A DNA stretch of 53,996 nucleotides from positions 1 through 53,996 of the forward strand of contig JAGZSY010000036.1 of assembly GCA_018380885.1 (NCBI GenBank), written 5' to 3'. A program made the position numbers and the translations under genes. The notes under the pieces are model-generated. The model ran no database searches and was not told where the DNA came from. It was given only the letters and a program-made list of their open reading frames with translations. Of this stretch, positions 1 to 7,566 are shown piece by piece. How positions within the stretch are numbered: position 1 is the stretch's first letter; the number at the start of each line of letters is the position of its first letter. The stretch comes from Enterocloster asparagiformis (GTDB lineage Bacteria > Bacillota > Clostridia > Lachnospirales > Lachnospiraceae).

Positions 1-97
1 TCAAATGCTGGGGTAAATTCTATCTCGAATTCCCGATAACTTTCAGATAATTTCTGAATGTGGAGTACCCCGCTTTGCATTTTCTTTAAATCACTAT
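1..97 (-). CDS. Tail-tip cassette A, partial (start-less, runs off the left edge)
   Basis: Read on the minus strand from position 95, the frame opens Ser-Asp-Leu-Lys-Lys and stays open to the edge for about 31 codons. It ends in a beta-rich stretch (FEIEFTPAF) like the start of receptor-binding tail-tip or H-type-lectin-like domains. It begins exactly at a motif that also opens the cassettes at 15511 and 16212, and in the same frame (SDL). Upstream on the minus strand the frame soon meets a stop, so this copy has no N-terminal part here and looks like a silent cassette. The fibre-tip role is inferred from position and composition; the family assignment is tentative. Confidence 0.45.
87..97 (-). 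repeat. Crossover-like motif, copy A
   Basis: Minus strand reads ATAGTGATTTA, followed by AAGAAAAT. The same 11 bases occur at 15509 (plus) and 16204 (minus). In all three copies AGT GAT TTA is read in frame as Ser-Asp-Leu at the first residues of a tail-tip cassette. Copies A and B share 13 bases when one flanking pair is counted. Confidence 0.5.
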
Positions 98-155
98 ATT
101 GAGTAGTAACCCTTCAACCAACAATGCCCTGGCGATCGCCGGGAGAAAGGGAAAA

Positions 156-566
156 ATGAACGAAAAAATCAGACTGAAAAACAACCTGGAGTTTCCACTG
201 GTAGTTGATGGGGCATCGTCCACTCCTAATACCTTGCGCTTGATCTTCCGGTCGGATGAGCCGTTGGAGAATTTGATCGCTACGTTTTCGGACCCGACAA
301 ACACGGAGCAGATCAAGACCATCAATGAGGACGGCAGCACATTGACCGTGTATGACGGATACACGGTGCTGGACAACCCCAAATCCGTTGATGATCATTA
401 CCTGATCATGCCGGAGCAGTACGACGAGGAAGGCAATGTCACTTTGGCGGCTGAATATGGCCGCGTGGCGCTTCTGGCGATCTCACAGCCCGCAGTGAAA
501 GCGCAGGTGGAGCAGAACAGGGCGGACATTGATTTCCTCGCAATCATGACCGGCACGGACCTGTAA
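156..566 (+). CDS. Phage protein of unknown function between tail-fibre region and lysis genes
   Basis: A 136-residue protein. I chose ATG 156 because an AGAAAGG ribosome site lies 5 nt upstream; an in-frame TTG at 99 has no such site. The N-terminal half looks beta-rich and the C-terminal 30 residues look helical (QPAVKAQVEQNRADIDFLA). I recognise no catalytic motif. It sits directly before the XkdX-like gene, a slot often filled by small tail-fibre-associated proteins in Firmicutes phages, so a role in fibre assembly is possible but unproven. Confidence 0.8.
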   Translation: MNEKIRLKNNLEFPLVVDGASSTPNTLRLIFRSDEPLENLIATFSDPTNTEQIKTINEDGSTLTVYDGYTVLDNPKSVDDHYLIMPEQYDEEGNVTLAAEYGRVALLAISQPAVKAQVEQNRADIDFLAIMTGTDL

Positions 567-579
567 GGAGGTATGGAGC

Positions 580-714
580 ATGAACGCGAAAGCACTGGCA
601 CAAAAGTATTATCCCCATCTGTGGGATATCGACCGCCTCAAAGCCCTGGTAGCTGCTGGGAAGCTGGCAGCGGCGGACTACAAAGAGATTACGGGCGTAG
701 ATTACGCAGCATAA
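580..714 (+). CDS. XkdX-like small phage protein
   Basis: A 44-residue protein with AAGGAGG about 9 nt before its ATG. The pattern is typical of the XkdX family: an N-terminal KYY motif, a run of short helices, and a C-terminus reading EITGVDY before two alanines. Members are found just after tail-fibre genes and before holin/endolysin genes in Bacillus PBSX-like and many clostridial prophages, which is the position here. The molecular role of the family is not known to me. The gene is only 9 nt before the next ATG, so it is co-translated with the lysis block. Confidence 0.8.
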   Translation: MNAKALAQKYYPHLWDIDRLKALVAAGKLAAADYKEITGVDYAA

Positions 715-724
715 GGAGGACACT

Positions 725-967
725 ATGCCGACGGAAATCGTATTGGCTATTATCAGTTTTGCCGGAAGCGTAGTAGGAACAGTGGCCGGTATATTGACGT
801 CGGCAAAACTGACTAACTACCGTATCGGACAGCTCGAAAAAAAAGTGGACAAGCATAACACTGTAATTGAGCGTACATACAAGCTGGAGGAGGCACAGGC
901 TGTAATTCAGGAGCAGATCAAGGTCGCAAATCATAGGATTAGTGACCTTGAAGAAAGGAAAGATTGA
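725..967 (+). CDS. Small membrane-anchored coiled-coil lysis-accessory protein (XhlA-like)
   Basis: 80 residues. Residues 4-27 form one hydrophobic, Gly/Ala-rich membrane segment (IVLAIISFAGSVVGT), followed by a charged helix with heptad-like leucines and isoleucines to the end. This short anchor plus coiled coil directly before a holin resembles XhlA/haemolysin-type accessory proteins of Firmicutes phages, which assist the holin. AAGGAGG lies 6 nt upstream of the ATG. The stop is 1 nt before the holin ATG. Function is inferred from architecture and position. Confidence 0.7.
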   Translation: MPTEIVLAIISFAGSVVGTVAGILTSAKLTNYRIGQLEKKVDKHNTVIERTYKLEEAQAVIQEQIKVANHRISDLEERKD

Positions 968-968
968 G

Positions 969-1214
969 ATGAGGAAGATTGAAAAAGGAACGATTGCAAG
1001 AACCGTAGTGCTCGTTGTGGCATTGATTAACCAGGTGCTTATGATGGCCGGATACAATCCGCTTCCCTTTGCGGATGAAGCCGTGTATGAAGCCGTTACT
1101 GTGGTACTGACTGTAGGCGCTTCGTTGGTGGCCTGGTGGAAGAACAACAGCTTCACACAGGCCGCCATTGCAGCAGACGAAACCTTAAAACAGATTAAGG
1201 GTGGCAACCGATAG
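969..1214 (+). CDS. Phage holin, SPP1 type
   Basis: 81 residues starting MRKIEKGTIARTVV at ATG 969, preceded by a GGAAAG site inside the previous gene. Two hydrophobic segments (about residues 8-25 and 38-57) flank a polar turn (NPLPFADE). The motif AWWKNNSFTQAA after the second segment is characteristic of the SPP1 holin family. Holins make membrane lesions that let the endolysin reach peptidoglycan, which fits the CHAP endolysin gene downstream. An earlier in-frame start at 942 lies inside the upstream gene and has no better ribosome site. Confidence 0.85.
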   Translation: MRKIEKGTIARTVVLVVALINQVLMMAGYNPLPFADEAVYEAVTVVLTVGASLVAWWKNNSFTQAAIAADETLKQIKGGNR

Positions 1215-1319
1215 CCGGAGGTGATCCAATATCTCCCACCGGATGGGTTAATGCCGGAAGCTATAGATACACCAGCCCTGGGGAGACTCAGGGCATTATT
1301 ATTCGAGGAGGTAAAAAGC

Positions 1320-2096
1320 ATGAAAGCGGTAGATAAGCTTCTGAAAACGGCAAAAGCGGAAGAAGGGTATCTCGAAAAGGCATCCAACAAATCGTTGGAT
1401 GATAAAACAGCGAACGCCGGAAACGGAAACTACACCAAGTACGCGCGCGACCTATATCCGGCATTACAGGGACAACCATGGTGCGATATGTACACTGATT
1501 GGTGTTTCGTACAGGCATTCGGAAAGATCGACGCCGAGCGGCTTCTGGGCGGCGGATTTAGCGCCTATACGCCGACATCAGCCCAATACTACAAGAACCG
1601 CGAACAGTATCATAAAACTGGGCCGCAGCCCGGAGATCAGATATTCTTTCACAATTCAGAGCGGATCAATCACACCGGGATTGTCATGGGGGTCACTATG
1701 ACAAAAGTCAGAACCATCGAGGGCAATACTAGCGAGGGGACCGCAGTTATTCCCAACGGAGGTGCTGTCTGCGAAAAAGAGTACAGCCTGGATAACGCCC
1801 GGATCGATGGATATGGACGGCCAGACTGGTCGCTGGTAGAACAGCCGGAGTATGAGCTGGGATGGAACCACGATAGCAACGGCTGGTGGTATGCATACAC
1901 AACAGAGAAGTGCTATCGTAGCTGTTGGCAAATCATCAACCATCATAAGTATTATTTCAACCCGGACGGTTACGCGGTCACCAACTGGCAGGTAATTGAC
2001 GGGGACGACTATTATTTTGAACCTCGCGCGGGCCATCCGCTGGAATGCGCATTATACGTGGCTCCAGAGGGGAAACAGTACATAGGAGAGTTCTAA
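1320..2096 (+). CDS. Endolysin: CHAP-type hydrolase with choline-binding-type wall repeats
   Basis: 258 residues from ATG 1320, with GAGGAGG about 7 nt upstream; an earlier in-frame start at 1221 lacks this. Residues about 10-175 form a CHAP-like cysteine hydrolase: WCDMY with candidate nucleophile C55, PGDQIFF, HTGIV with candidate H118, and EGNTS as the acidic/Asn part. Residues about 180-245 are aromatic/glycine repeats (GWNHDSNGWWYAY, KYYFNPDGYAVTNWQ) like choline-binding-type wall modules. It would cleave peptidoglycan amide or peptide bonds at lysis. The same repeat type ends the host surface protein at 19127, so host wall specificity is likely. A terminator follows. Confidence 0.88.
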   Translation: MKAVDKLLKTAKAEEGYLEKASNKSLDDKTANAGNGNYTKYARDLYPALQGQPWCDMYTDWCFVQAFGKIDAERLLGGGFSAYTPTSAQYYKNREQYHKTGPQPGDQIFFHNSERINHTGIVMGVTMTKVRTIEGNTSEGTAVIPNGGAVCEKEYSLDNARIDGYGRPDWSLVEQPEYELGWNHDSNGWWYAYTTEKCYRSCWQIINHHKYYFNPDGYAVTNWQVIDGDDYYFEPRAGHPLECALYVAPEGKQYIGEF

Positions 2097-2102
2097 CACA
2101 TT

Positions 2103-2127
2103 GGCAGGTCATTACGGCCTGCCTTTT
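2103..2127 (+). terminator. Intrinsic terminator after the endolysin gene
   Basis: A 6-bp stem (GGCAGG / CCTGCC) with a 9-nt loop is followed by TTTT. It separates the lysis block from the virion block. Confidence 0.65.
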
Positions 2128-2143
2128 GCGTATCAGGGGGGTG

Positions 2144-2173
2144 TTGGATTCGAAGATTCGAAACCGATATAAT
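2144..2173 (+). promoter_or_regulatory. Predicted sigma-A promoter for the virion block
   Basis: TTGGAT at 2144 and TATAAT at 2168, spaced 18 nt, lie between the lysis terminator and the AAGGAGG site of the gene at 2195. A duplicated ATTCGAA lies in the spacer. Confidence 0.5.
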
Positions 2174-2194
2174 TGGCTGTAAGGAGGTAGACGG

Positions 2195-2566
2195 ATGAAA
2201 CTAGGAGAGTTAATAGAGAACATTATAGACACACGGGGACAGCAGTATGACGAGGAATTTCTGACCGGTTGGGTGAACGAGATTGAGGGCCAGGCGGTGG
2301 ACGAGGTGATCAACCAGGCAGAAGGATACAATATCGAGTTCACGCCATATAATTATGCCCAGGACGCGGAACGCAAGTTACAGATACCAGACCGTTTCCG
2401 GGATGTGTATATCAATTACCTGTATGCGAAGATCGACTTCGGAAACCAGGAGACAGAGCGATACAACAACGACGTGGCAATGTATAACGCCTCCTATGAG
2501 GCATACGCGGCATGGTTCCGACGGGAACACAGACCCAAGAAACGCGCCATGTTCTCGAAATTTTAG
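2195..2566 (+). CDS. Phage head-tail connector/adaptor-like protein
   Basis: 123 residues, helical and acidic, with AAGGAGG upstream. Its start (KLGELIENIIDTRG), the mid-protein FTPYNYAQDAERKL and a C-terminal YEAYAAWFRR fit small helical adaptor proteins (gp4-like) that connect portal and tail in short-tailed phages. It heads the virion operon and is 9 nt before the stabilisation-like gene. I recognise the type but no diagnostic motif, so the family call is tentative. Confidence 0.5.
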   Translation: MKLGELIENIIDTRGQQYDEEFLTGWVNEIEGQAVDEVINQAEGYNIEFTPYNYAQDAERKLQIPDRFRDVYINYLYAKIDFGNQETERYNNDVAMYNASYEAYAAWFRREHRPKKRAMFSKF

Positions 2567-2575
2567 GAGGTGCCT

Positions 2576-4141
2576 ATGAGACTACCATTTTTGCGCACAG
2601 CGCCACAGGAGCAGCGGAAACAGATCGGCCAATTTCTGGGGCTTAACAAGAATCTAATCATCAACGAGAACGAGTTTGAGGACATGCAGAATATGTCCTC
2701 GGACCGCTTCCCTGCCATCTGCACCCGACGCCCGCGAGGTGCGGTCATGAAAACCCTGGAAAAACCGCACGGCCTTTTCCATAAGAACGGCCTGTGCTAT
2801 GCAGACGGAACGAAACTGTATTACAAGGATCATGCTGTGGCCGACGTGACCGACACCGACAAGATCATGGTGGGGATCGGGGCATATATCGTGGTCTGGC
2901 CGGACAAGATCATGTATAACACGTCAGACGGCACGGTAACGCCACTAGAAGTCACCTGGACCCAATCATCTACGGCCACCTACTCACTGACCACTACAGG
3001 CTCCACAATGGTCAAGATAGCCTGCACAGGGATTGGTAAGGCGTTCCAGCAGTACGACGCGGTAACAATATCCGGCTGCACCAATGCCGCTTTTAATCGC
3101 ACATCGGTGATCCAGGAGAAGGAGGACAACTACATCGTCGTGATCGGGGACCTGTCGGCCACATTCACGCAAGCCTCCGGCCTGACGCTGAAACGCACGG
3201 TCCCGGATATGGATTATGTCTGCGAAAGCGAGAATCGCCTGTGGGGCTGCTCCAGCGCCAACCACGAAATCTATGCATCCAAGCTGGGGGACCCCGCAAA
3301 CTGGCAAGCCTTCGAGGGGATCAGCACAGACTCCTACGCCGTTACGGTAGGATCGGATGGAGATTTCACCGGCTGCATATCCCATCTAGGCTATGTCCTG
3401 TTTTTCAAACAGGATACGATTCACAAGGTGTACGGGAACAAGCCCAGCAACTACCAGGTAACCACATCAACCCCCATGCGTGGCGTTGCGGAGGGCTGTG
3501 AACGTACTATCTGTATCGTCAATGAGACATTGCTGTATGTCAGCCGGGACGATGTGTGCAGCTACGACGGCGCGCAGCCGGAGAGTATCGGGGAGGCCAT
3601 CAAGAGCCTGGGATTCGACGCCGGGACGGCAAGCCACTACAACGGCAAGTATTATGCCTCCCTGCGCGACTCAGAGGGCCGTTGGGGCCTCTACGTCTAT
3701 GATCTGAGCAAGGGCCTATGGCATAAGGAAGATAGCCTCCACGCCCTGTATATGGCTTACGGAGAAGGAGAACTACATTGCATTGACGAGCACGGCAACC
3801 TCTTCACCATCACCGGAGACCGGCAGGAAACAATTCCCTGGAGCATAGAATCCGGTGATCTGATCGAGGGAAGCGTGGAGTATAAGCACGTCAAGCGCCT
3901 GATGTATAACATGATCATCACGCCGGGGGCAGAGGTCAACGCCTATATCCGGTACGACGATGATCCAGACTGGAAGAAGATCAATACCTTCACCGCCAAA
4001 TCTTACCGGACCCACATCATGACCGTGGTCCCCGGCAGGTGCCAGCGATACCGCATCCGCCTGGACGGGATCGGGGACGTGACGCTGATAGCGCTAGGGA
4101 AGGTAATCGGACAGGGGAGTGAATTGCATGGCACTCTATAA
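2576..4141 (+). CDS. Packaged-DNA stabilisation / tail-tube-like beta protein
   Basis: 521 residues from ATG 2576, which has AGGAGG 5 nt upstream; GTG 2570 overlaps that site. An N-terminal arm (LGLNKNLIINENEFEDMQNMSSDRF) precedes a long series of beta-strand blades with recurring aromatic/Gly patterns such as GLFHKNGLCYADGT, RLWGCSSANHEIYASKLGD and GNLFTITGD. This resembles beta-propeller stabilisation/tail-needle adaptor proteins (P22 gp10-like) of short-tailed phages. The next gene starts inside its last codons, so the two are translationally coupled. No enzyme motif was seen. Confidence 0.55.
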   Translation: MRLPFLRTAPQEQRKQIGQFLGLNKNLIINENEFEDMQNMSSDRFPAICTRRPRGAVMKTLEKPHGLFHKNGLCYADGTKLYYKDHAVADVTDTDKIMVGIGAYIVVWPDKIMYNTSDGTVTPLEVTWTQSSTATYSLTTTGSTMVKIACTGIGKAFQQYDAVTISGCTNAAFNRTSVIQEKEDNYIVVIGDLSATFTQASGLTLKRTVPDMDYVCESENRLWGCSSANHEIYASKLGDPANWQAFEGISTDSYAVTVGSDGDFTGCISHLGYVLFFKQDTIHKVYGNKPSNYQVTTSTPMRGVAEGCERTICIVNETLLYVSRDDVCSYDGAQPESIGEAIKSLGFDAGTASHYNGKYYASLRDSEGRWGLYVYDLSKGLWHKEDSLHALYMAYGEGELHCIDEHGNLFTITGDRQETIPWSIESGDLIEGSVEYKHVKRLMYNMIITPGAEVNAYIRYDDDPDWKKINTFTAKSYRTHIMTVVPGRCQRYRIRLDGIGDVTLIALGKVIGQGSELHGTL

Positions 4142-5060
4142 GCCTATACAGATAGACGGTAATGAGGATATAAAGGCCTTGGTGAAGAAGCTATACCGCT
4201 TCAACGATGATTTGAGAATCACGATGTCCAATTTGGACATCGAAGATAACTGCCCCGGAATCCTGGATAAGATTGACGAGCGCAACGGCATGGTGAGGAC
4301 GATTAAGTGGGACGCGGACCAGCTGCACATACAGTACGACGATCTGGAGACGGCTACCACCACCAGCCTGCGCCAGTCGGAGGACGCAATCGATCTATTG
4401 GTCAGCCGTGGATCGGTGGTGGATACATTGATCACCCGCCTGGACATCTATAAGGAGTCCATCACCTTGAAATCTAGCCAGATTGTGATTGACGCCAACA
4501 ATATGCAACTGGACCGCACTGGTAATACCGTGTTTACGGGCAGTATCACCGGAGGATCGATATGGCTGGGAAACGGCAAATTCTGGGTTAACTCGAACGG
4601 GGATTGCTATATAGATGATGAATTGATCACAGAGACGTTGAACCCGTCAAACGGAATATTTGCGGCACAGTTGGAGGTGTACAACGACGAGGAGTACGTG
4701 ATCAATATTACCGGAGAAATCAACGCCGGAGAGGCGTACATCGGCGGAGAGCTTAATTGCCGCCAGGTCAAGCAGCGGTCGGACCGGCGAGTTAAAAAGA
4801 ACATCACCGGCTTGGACCCGTCGAAGTGCGCCAAGATCGTCAGCCAAATGCAACCGAAATCATTCCGCTTCATCGGATCGGGAATCCCAGCAATCGGATT
4901 TGAGGCCCAGGACGTGTACCGCGTACAGGATGATCTCCCACTCGTGGGCCGCAATGGGGCATACCTGGAGATTCCATACGGGAACTGCACGGCGCTTCTG
5001 GCGGGCGCGATCCAGGACAACCAACGGCGCATAGATCGCCTGAAAAGGATGGTGGTGTAA
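4128..5060 (+). CDS. Tail fibre/spike protein 1 with S74-type self-cleaving chaperone domain
   Basis: 310 residues; ATG 4128 has GGGGAG upstream and overlaps the previous gene by 14 nt. Residues 1-100 are helical, 100-210 are beta-rich (ITGGSIWLGNGKFW), and about 215-310 form an intramolecular chaperone (peptidase S74) domain. It shows the SDRRVKKNI motif, GFEAQDV and a terminal coiled coil (AGAIQDNQRRIDRLK). S218 and K223 match the Ser/Lys cleavage pair of the family. Such domains trimerise the fibre and then cut themselves off. It is the first of two tandem paralogues. Confidence 0.8.
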   Translation: MALYKPIQIDGNEDIKALVKKLYRFNDDLRITMSNLDIEDNCPGILDKIDERNGMVRTIKWDADQLHIQYDDLETATTTSLRQSEDAIDLLVSRGSVVDTLITRLDIYKESITLKSSQIVIDANNMQLDRTGNTVFTGSITGGSIWLGNGKFWVNSNGDCYIDDELITETLNPSNGIFAAQLEVYNDEEYVINITGEINAGEAYIGGELNCRQVKQRSDRRVKKNITGLDPSKCAKIVSQMQPKSFRFIGSGIPAIGFEAQDVYRVQDDLPLVGRNGAYLEIPYGNCTALLAGAIQDNQRRIDRLKRMVV

Positions 5061-5992
5061 TGTCGTACTTTAACTGTCCGGTATCAACCGGAACAAACCC
5101 GGACATGAAGAAAGTGAAAAGCTACCTAATTATGCTGAACCAGCAACTACAGCAGTGCTTCCAAAGCATAGACCCGGAGGATAATTTTACAGAAGATTCA
5201 TTGATGAAATACAAGGAAACAGACGAGAACATATCCCAGTTGGAAGTAAGCATGAGCGGATTCCTGTCACTGTTTAAAAGTTTGCGAGACGATGTGGAAT
5301 CAAGCATAAAGGTGCTGAACGGCCAAATTAACTTGAAAGTCAGTGCCGAGGAATTATGTTCTGAAATTTCCATGACCACCGATACAATCACGTTTCGGAC
5401 GGGAAACTTGATCATTGATACCACCAATTTCAAGCTACGCGCGGACGGATCAGCGGAGTTCTCAGGGTCTATCACCGGCGGGTCTATCAACATTAACGGT
5501 AGATTCGTGGTTACACCAAACGGCACCGTCACAATCCAGTCTACCACATTCAGCAAGCAGATCACGACCAACGGCCTGCTATACACCAACTATATGCGGA
5601 TCGCTGGGGACGCGGATATCCATGGATCGGTCAACTGCGGTAGTATGTATGCTTCTGGGGATGTATCCTGCGAAACACTCTATCAGCGCTCAGATCGGAG
5701 GCTGAAAGAGCACATCGAGGATATACCGGACGAGACGGCACTGGAAATTGTATTAGGATTACAGCCCAAAACATTCACCTATAAGGATTCTGGACAGAAG
5801 TCTATAGGATTCGTGGCTCAGGATGTGGATGCATTACAGGAGCAGATCGGAACGTCGCTTCCGTTGGTAGATCATTCCGGCGACTATATGGCGATTCCAT
5901 ATCCCAACTACACGGCGATCCTGGCGGGGGCCGTAAAGGCGCAGCAGCGAGAGATTGAAGTACTAGAACAGAGAATAGGAGGTACAACATGA
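5060..5992 (+). CDS. Tail fibre/spike protein 2 with S74-type self-cleaving chaperone domain
   Basis: 310 residues, the same length and plan as the preceding gene. The N-terminus is helical, the centre beta-rich (GSITGGSININGRF, matching GSITGGSIWLGNGKF), and the C-terminus S74-like with SDRRLKEHI (S211, K216), IGFVAQDV and a final coiled coil. Its ATG overlaps the upstream stop by 1 nt. The two proteins have diverged strongly in the first 90 residues, so they may form a hetero-assembly or bind different partners. Confidence 0.8.
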   Translation: MSYFNCPVSTGTNPDMKKVKSYLIMLNQQLQQCFQSIDPEDNFTEDSLMKYKETDENISQLEVSMSGFLSLFKSLRDDVESSIKVLNGQINLKVSAEELCSEISMTTDTITFRTGNLIIDTTNFKLRADGSAEFSGSITGGSININGRFVVTPNGTVTIQSTTFSKQITTNGLLYTNYMRIAGDADIHGSVNCGSMYASGDVSCETLYQRSDRRLKEHIEDIPDETALEIVLGLQPKTFTYKDSGQKSIGFVAQDVDALQEQIGTSLPLVDHSGDYMAIPYPNYTAILAGAVKAQQREIEVLEQRIGGTT

Positions 5993-6210
5993 AAATAATA
6001 TATGAGGATACCCAGATAGCATCGCTTGAAACGGTGTTGAATCAGATCAAGGTAACAGGACTTCAGCAGGCAAGATTGCTTTCGATGGCATGGCAGATCA
6101 TTCAGAACGGAGAACAGATTGAAGAGCCGAAGCAAGCAACACCGCCGAAACGACAGAGGAAAGCAAAACAGCTTGCAGCAGAGCCTAAACCGGAAAAGGA
6201 GGTCAAATAA
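5989..6210 (+). CDS. Small phage protein with basic tail
   Basis: 73 residues. The N-terminal 45 residues look like a helical bundle fragment (LETVLNQIKVTGLQQARLL) and the C-terminal 28 are Lys/Pro/Gln-rich (PPKRQRKAKQ). The ATG overlaps the previous stop by 4 nt and the stop overlaps the next ATG by 1 nt, so it is coupled on both sides. A basic tail in the virion block could bind DNA or a scaffold, but I recognise no family. Confidence 0.7.
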   Translation: MKIIYEDTQIASLETVLNQIKVTGLQQARLLSMAWQIIQNGEQIEEPKQATPPKRQRKAKQLAAEPKPEKEVK

Positions 6211-7553
6211 TGGCAGTAGGGAGTATTGTAGATTACCTCAACAGCAGGGGGCAGGACAGCAGCTATAACAGCCGGAAGAAGCTGGCGGAGCAATACGGGA
6301 TCAGCGGTTACGCCGGAACTGCGGCACAGAATACCCAACTGCTGAAAACACTGCAAAGCGGGTCAACGGCCCAGCAGCCCCAGGCACCCACCGGGGGAAA
6401 TAATGTGACCATCACCCCTGCGGGGCCGTCCGAGAAGGCCAGCCCTGCGCAAGAATATATTACGGGGTACAAGTATAGTAAGTACAGCCCATCCAACCGC
6501 GTCAATGATTATGCCGATAAGCTGGAGGACCTCGAAAACTCGAAACCTGGGGACTTTAACAGCCGTTATGATGCCCAGATACAGAACATCATCAATACGA
6601 TCCAGAACCGCCCACAGTTCGATCAGAACCAGGTCTATGATAGCGACTTGTACAAGCAGTACCGGGAGCAGTATATCCAGCAGGGAAACAAGGCCATGCG
6701 GGACACCATGGGAAACGCTGCCGCCCTCACTGGAGGCTATGGATCTACCTACGCTACAGCGGCCGGACAGCAGGCATATGACGGTTATCTGTCTCAGCTT
6801 GGCGATAAGACCATGGATATCTACGACCGCGTGTATAACCAGTACCTTAACGAGGGCCAGGAATTGTATAACCAACTCGGTATGCTGAATAATCAGGATG
6901 GCATCGACTATGGCCGTTATCGCGATACGGTGGGGGATTACTATAACGACCTCAATTACTACAGTAACCGCTATAACCAGGAGTACGCCAACGACTTCGG
7001 AGAATACCAGACAGACCAGGATGCCCAGCGCTGGGCGGAACAGTATGCCTATCAGAAAACCCAGGACGCACTCGCTCAAAGCAACTGGAGAGAGCAGTTC
7101 GACTACCAGAAGCAGCAGGATGCGGCTCAGATGGCCCTTGCACAGCAGCGGGCGGCACGATCCGGAGGCAGTGGTGGAAGCAAGAAGAGCAGTGCACTTG
7201 ATTCTTATGTGGAGAAGGCGAGACGCTTACTCAACGGAGAGGACGGGGAGGACACTCACAAATATTCCACCCAGGCCGTTGTTGCAAACCTTGTGAACCA
7301 TGCGAATCTGAGTCAAGAGGAGGCGCTCAAAGTGGTTGAACAGGCCAAAGTGTCCCAATACCTCTCTAGCCCTAAAAACATAGAAAGCAGCGTGGACGAC
7401 AAAAAGACCGATAAGTATTACAGCTATGCAAAGGACTATGCCGCAGACCATGAAGCGGATGAAACTTATGAATATCTCAAACGCTTCTATAATAATGGCA
7501 CGATCAACGAGAGGGAAGCAGATGAGATTTGGCGGAGACTGGGATTTGATTAA
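6210..7553 (+). CDS. Gln/Tyr/Asn-rich virion (ejection-type) protein
   Basis: 447 residues. The N-terminal 50 residues (VDYLNSRGQDSSYNSRKKLAEQYG) resemble short peptide-binding or LysM-like linkers. Residues 90-330 are extremely rich in Gln, Tyr, Asn and Asp with many long helices (YNQEYANDFGEYQTDQDAQRW). A Gly/Ser linker (SGGSGGSKKSS) leads to a helical C-terminal domain. Glutamine- and alanine-rich long-helix proteins encoded just before a giant virion protein are typical of internal ejection proteins of short-tailed phages. The role is inferred from composition and place. Confidence 0.55.
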   Translation: MAVGSIVDYLNSRGQDSSYNSRKKLAEQYGISGYAGTAAQNTQLLKTLQSGSTAQQPQAPTGGNNVTITPAGPSEKASPAQEYITGYKYSKYSPSNRVNDYADKLEDLENSKPGDFNSRYDAQIQNIINTIQNRPQFDQNQVYDSDLYKQYREQYIQQGNKAMRDTMGNAAALTGGYGSTYATAAGQQAYDGYLSQLGDKTMDIYDRVYNQYLNEGQELYNQLGMLNNQDGIDYGRYRDTVGDYYNDLNYYSNRYNQEYANDFGEYQTDQDAQRWAEQYAYQKTQDALAQSNWREQFDYQKQQDAAQMALAQQRAARSGGSGGSKKSSALDSYVEKARRLLNGEDGEDTHKYSTQAVVANLVNHANLSQEEALKVVEQAKVSQYLSSPKNIESSVDDKKTDKYYSYAKDYAADHEADETYEYLKRFYNNGTINEREADEIWRRLGFD

Positions 7554-7566
7554 CAGGAGGTAGAAT

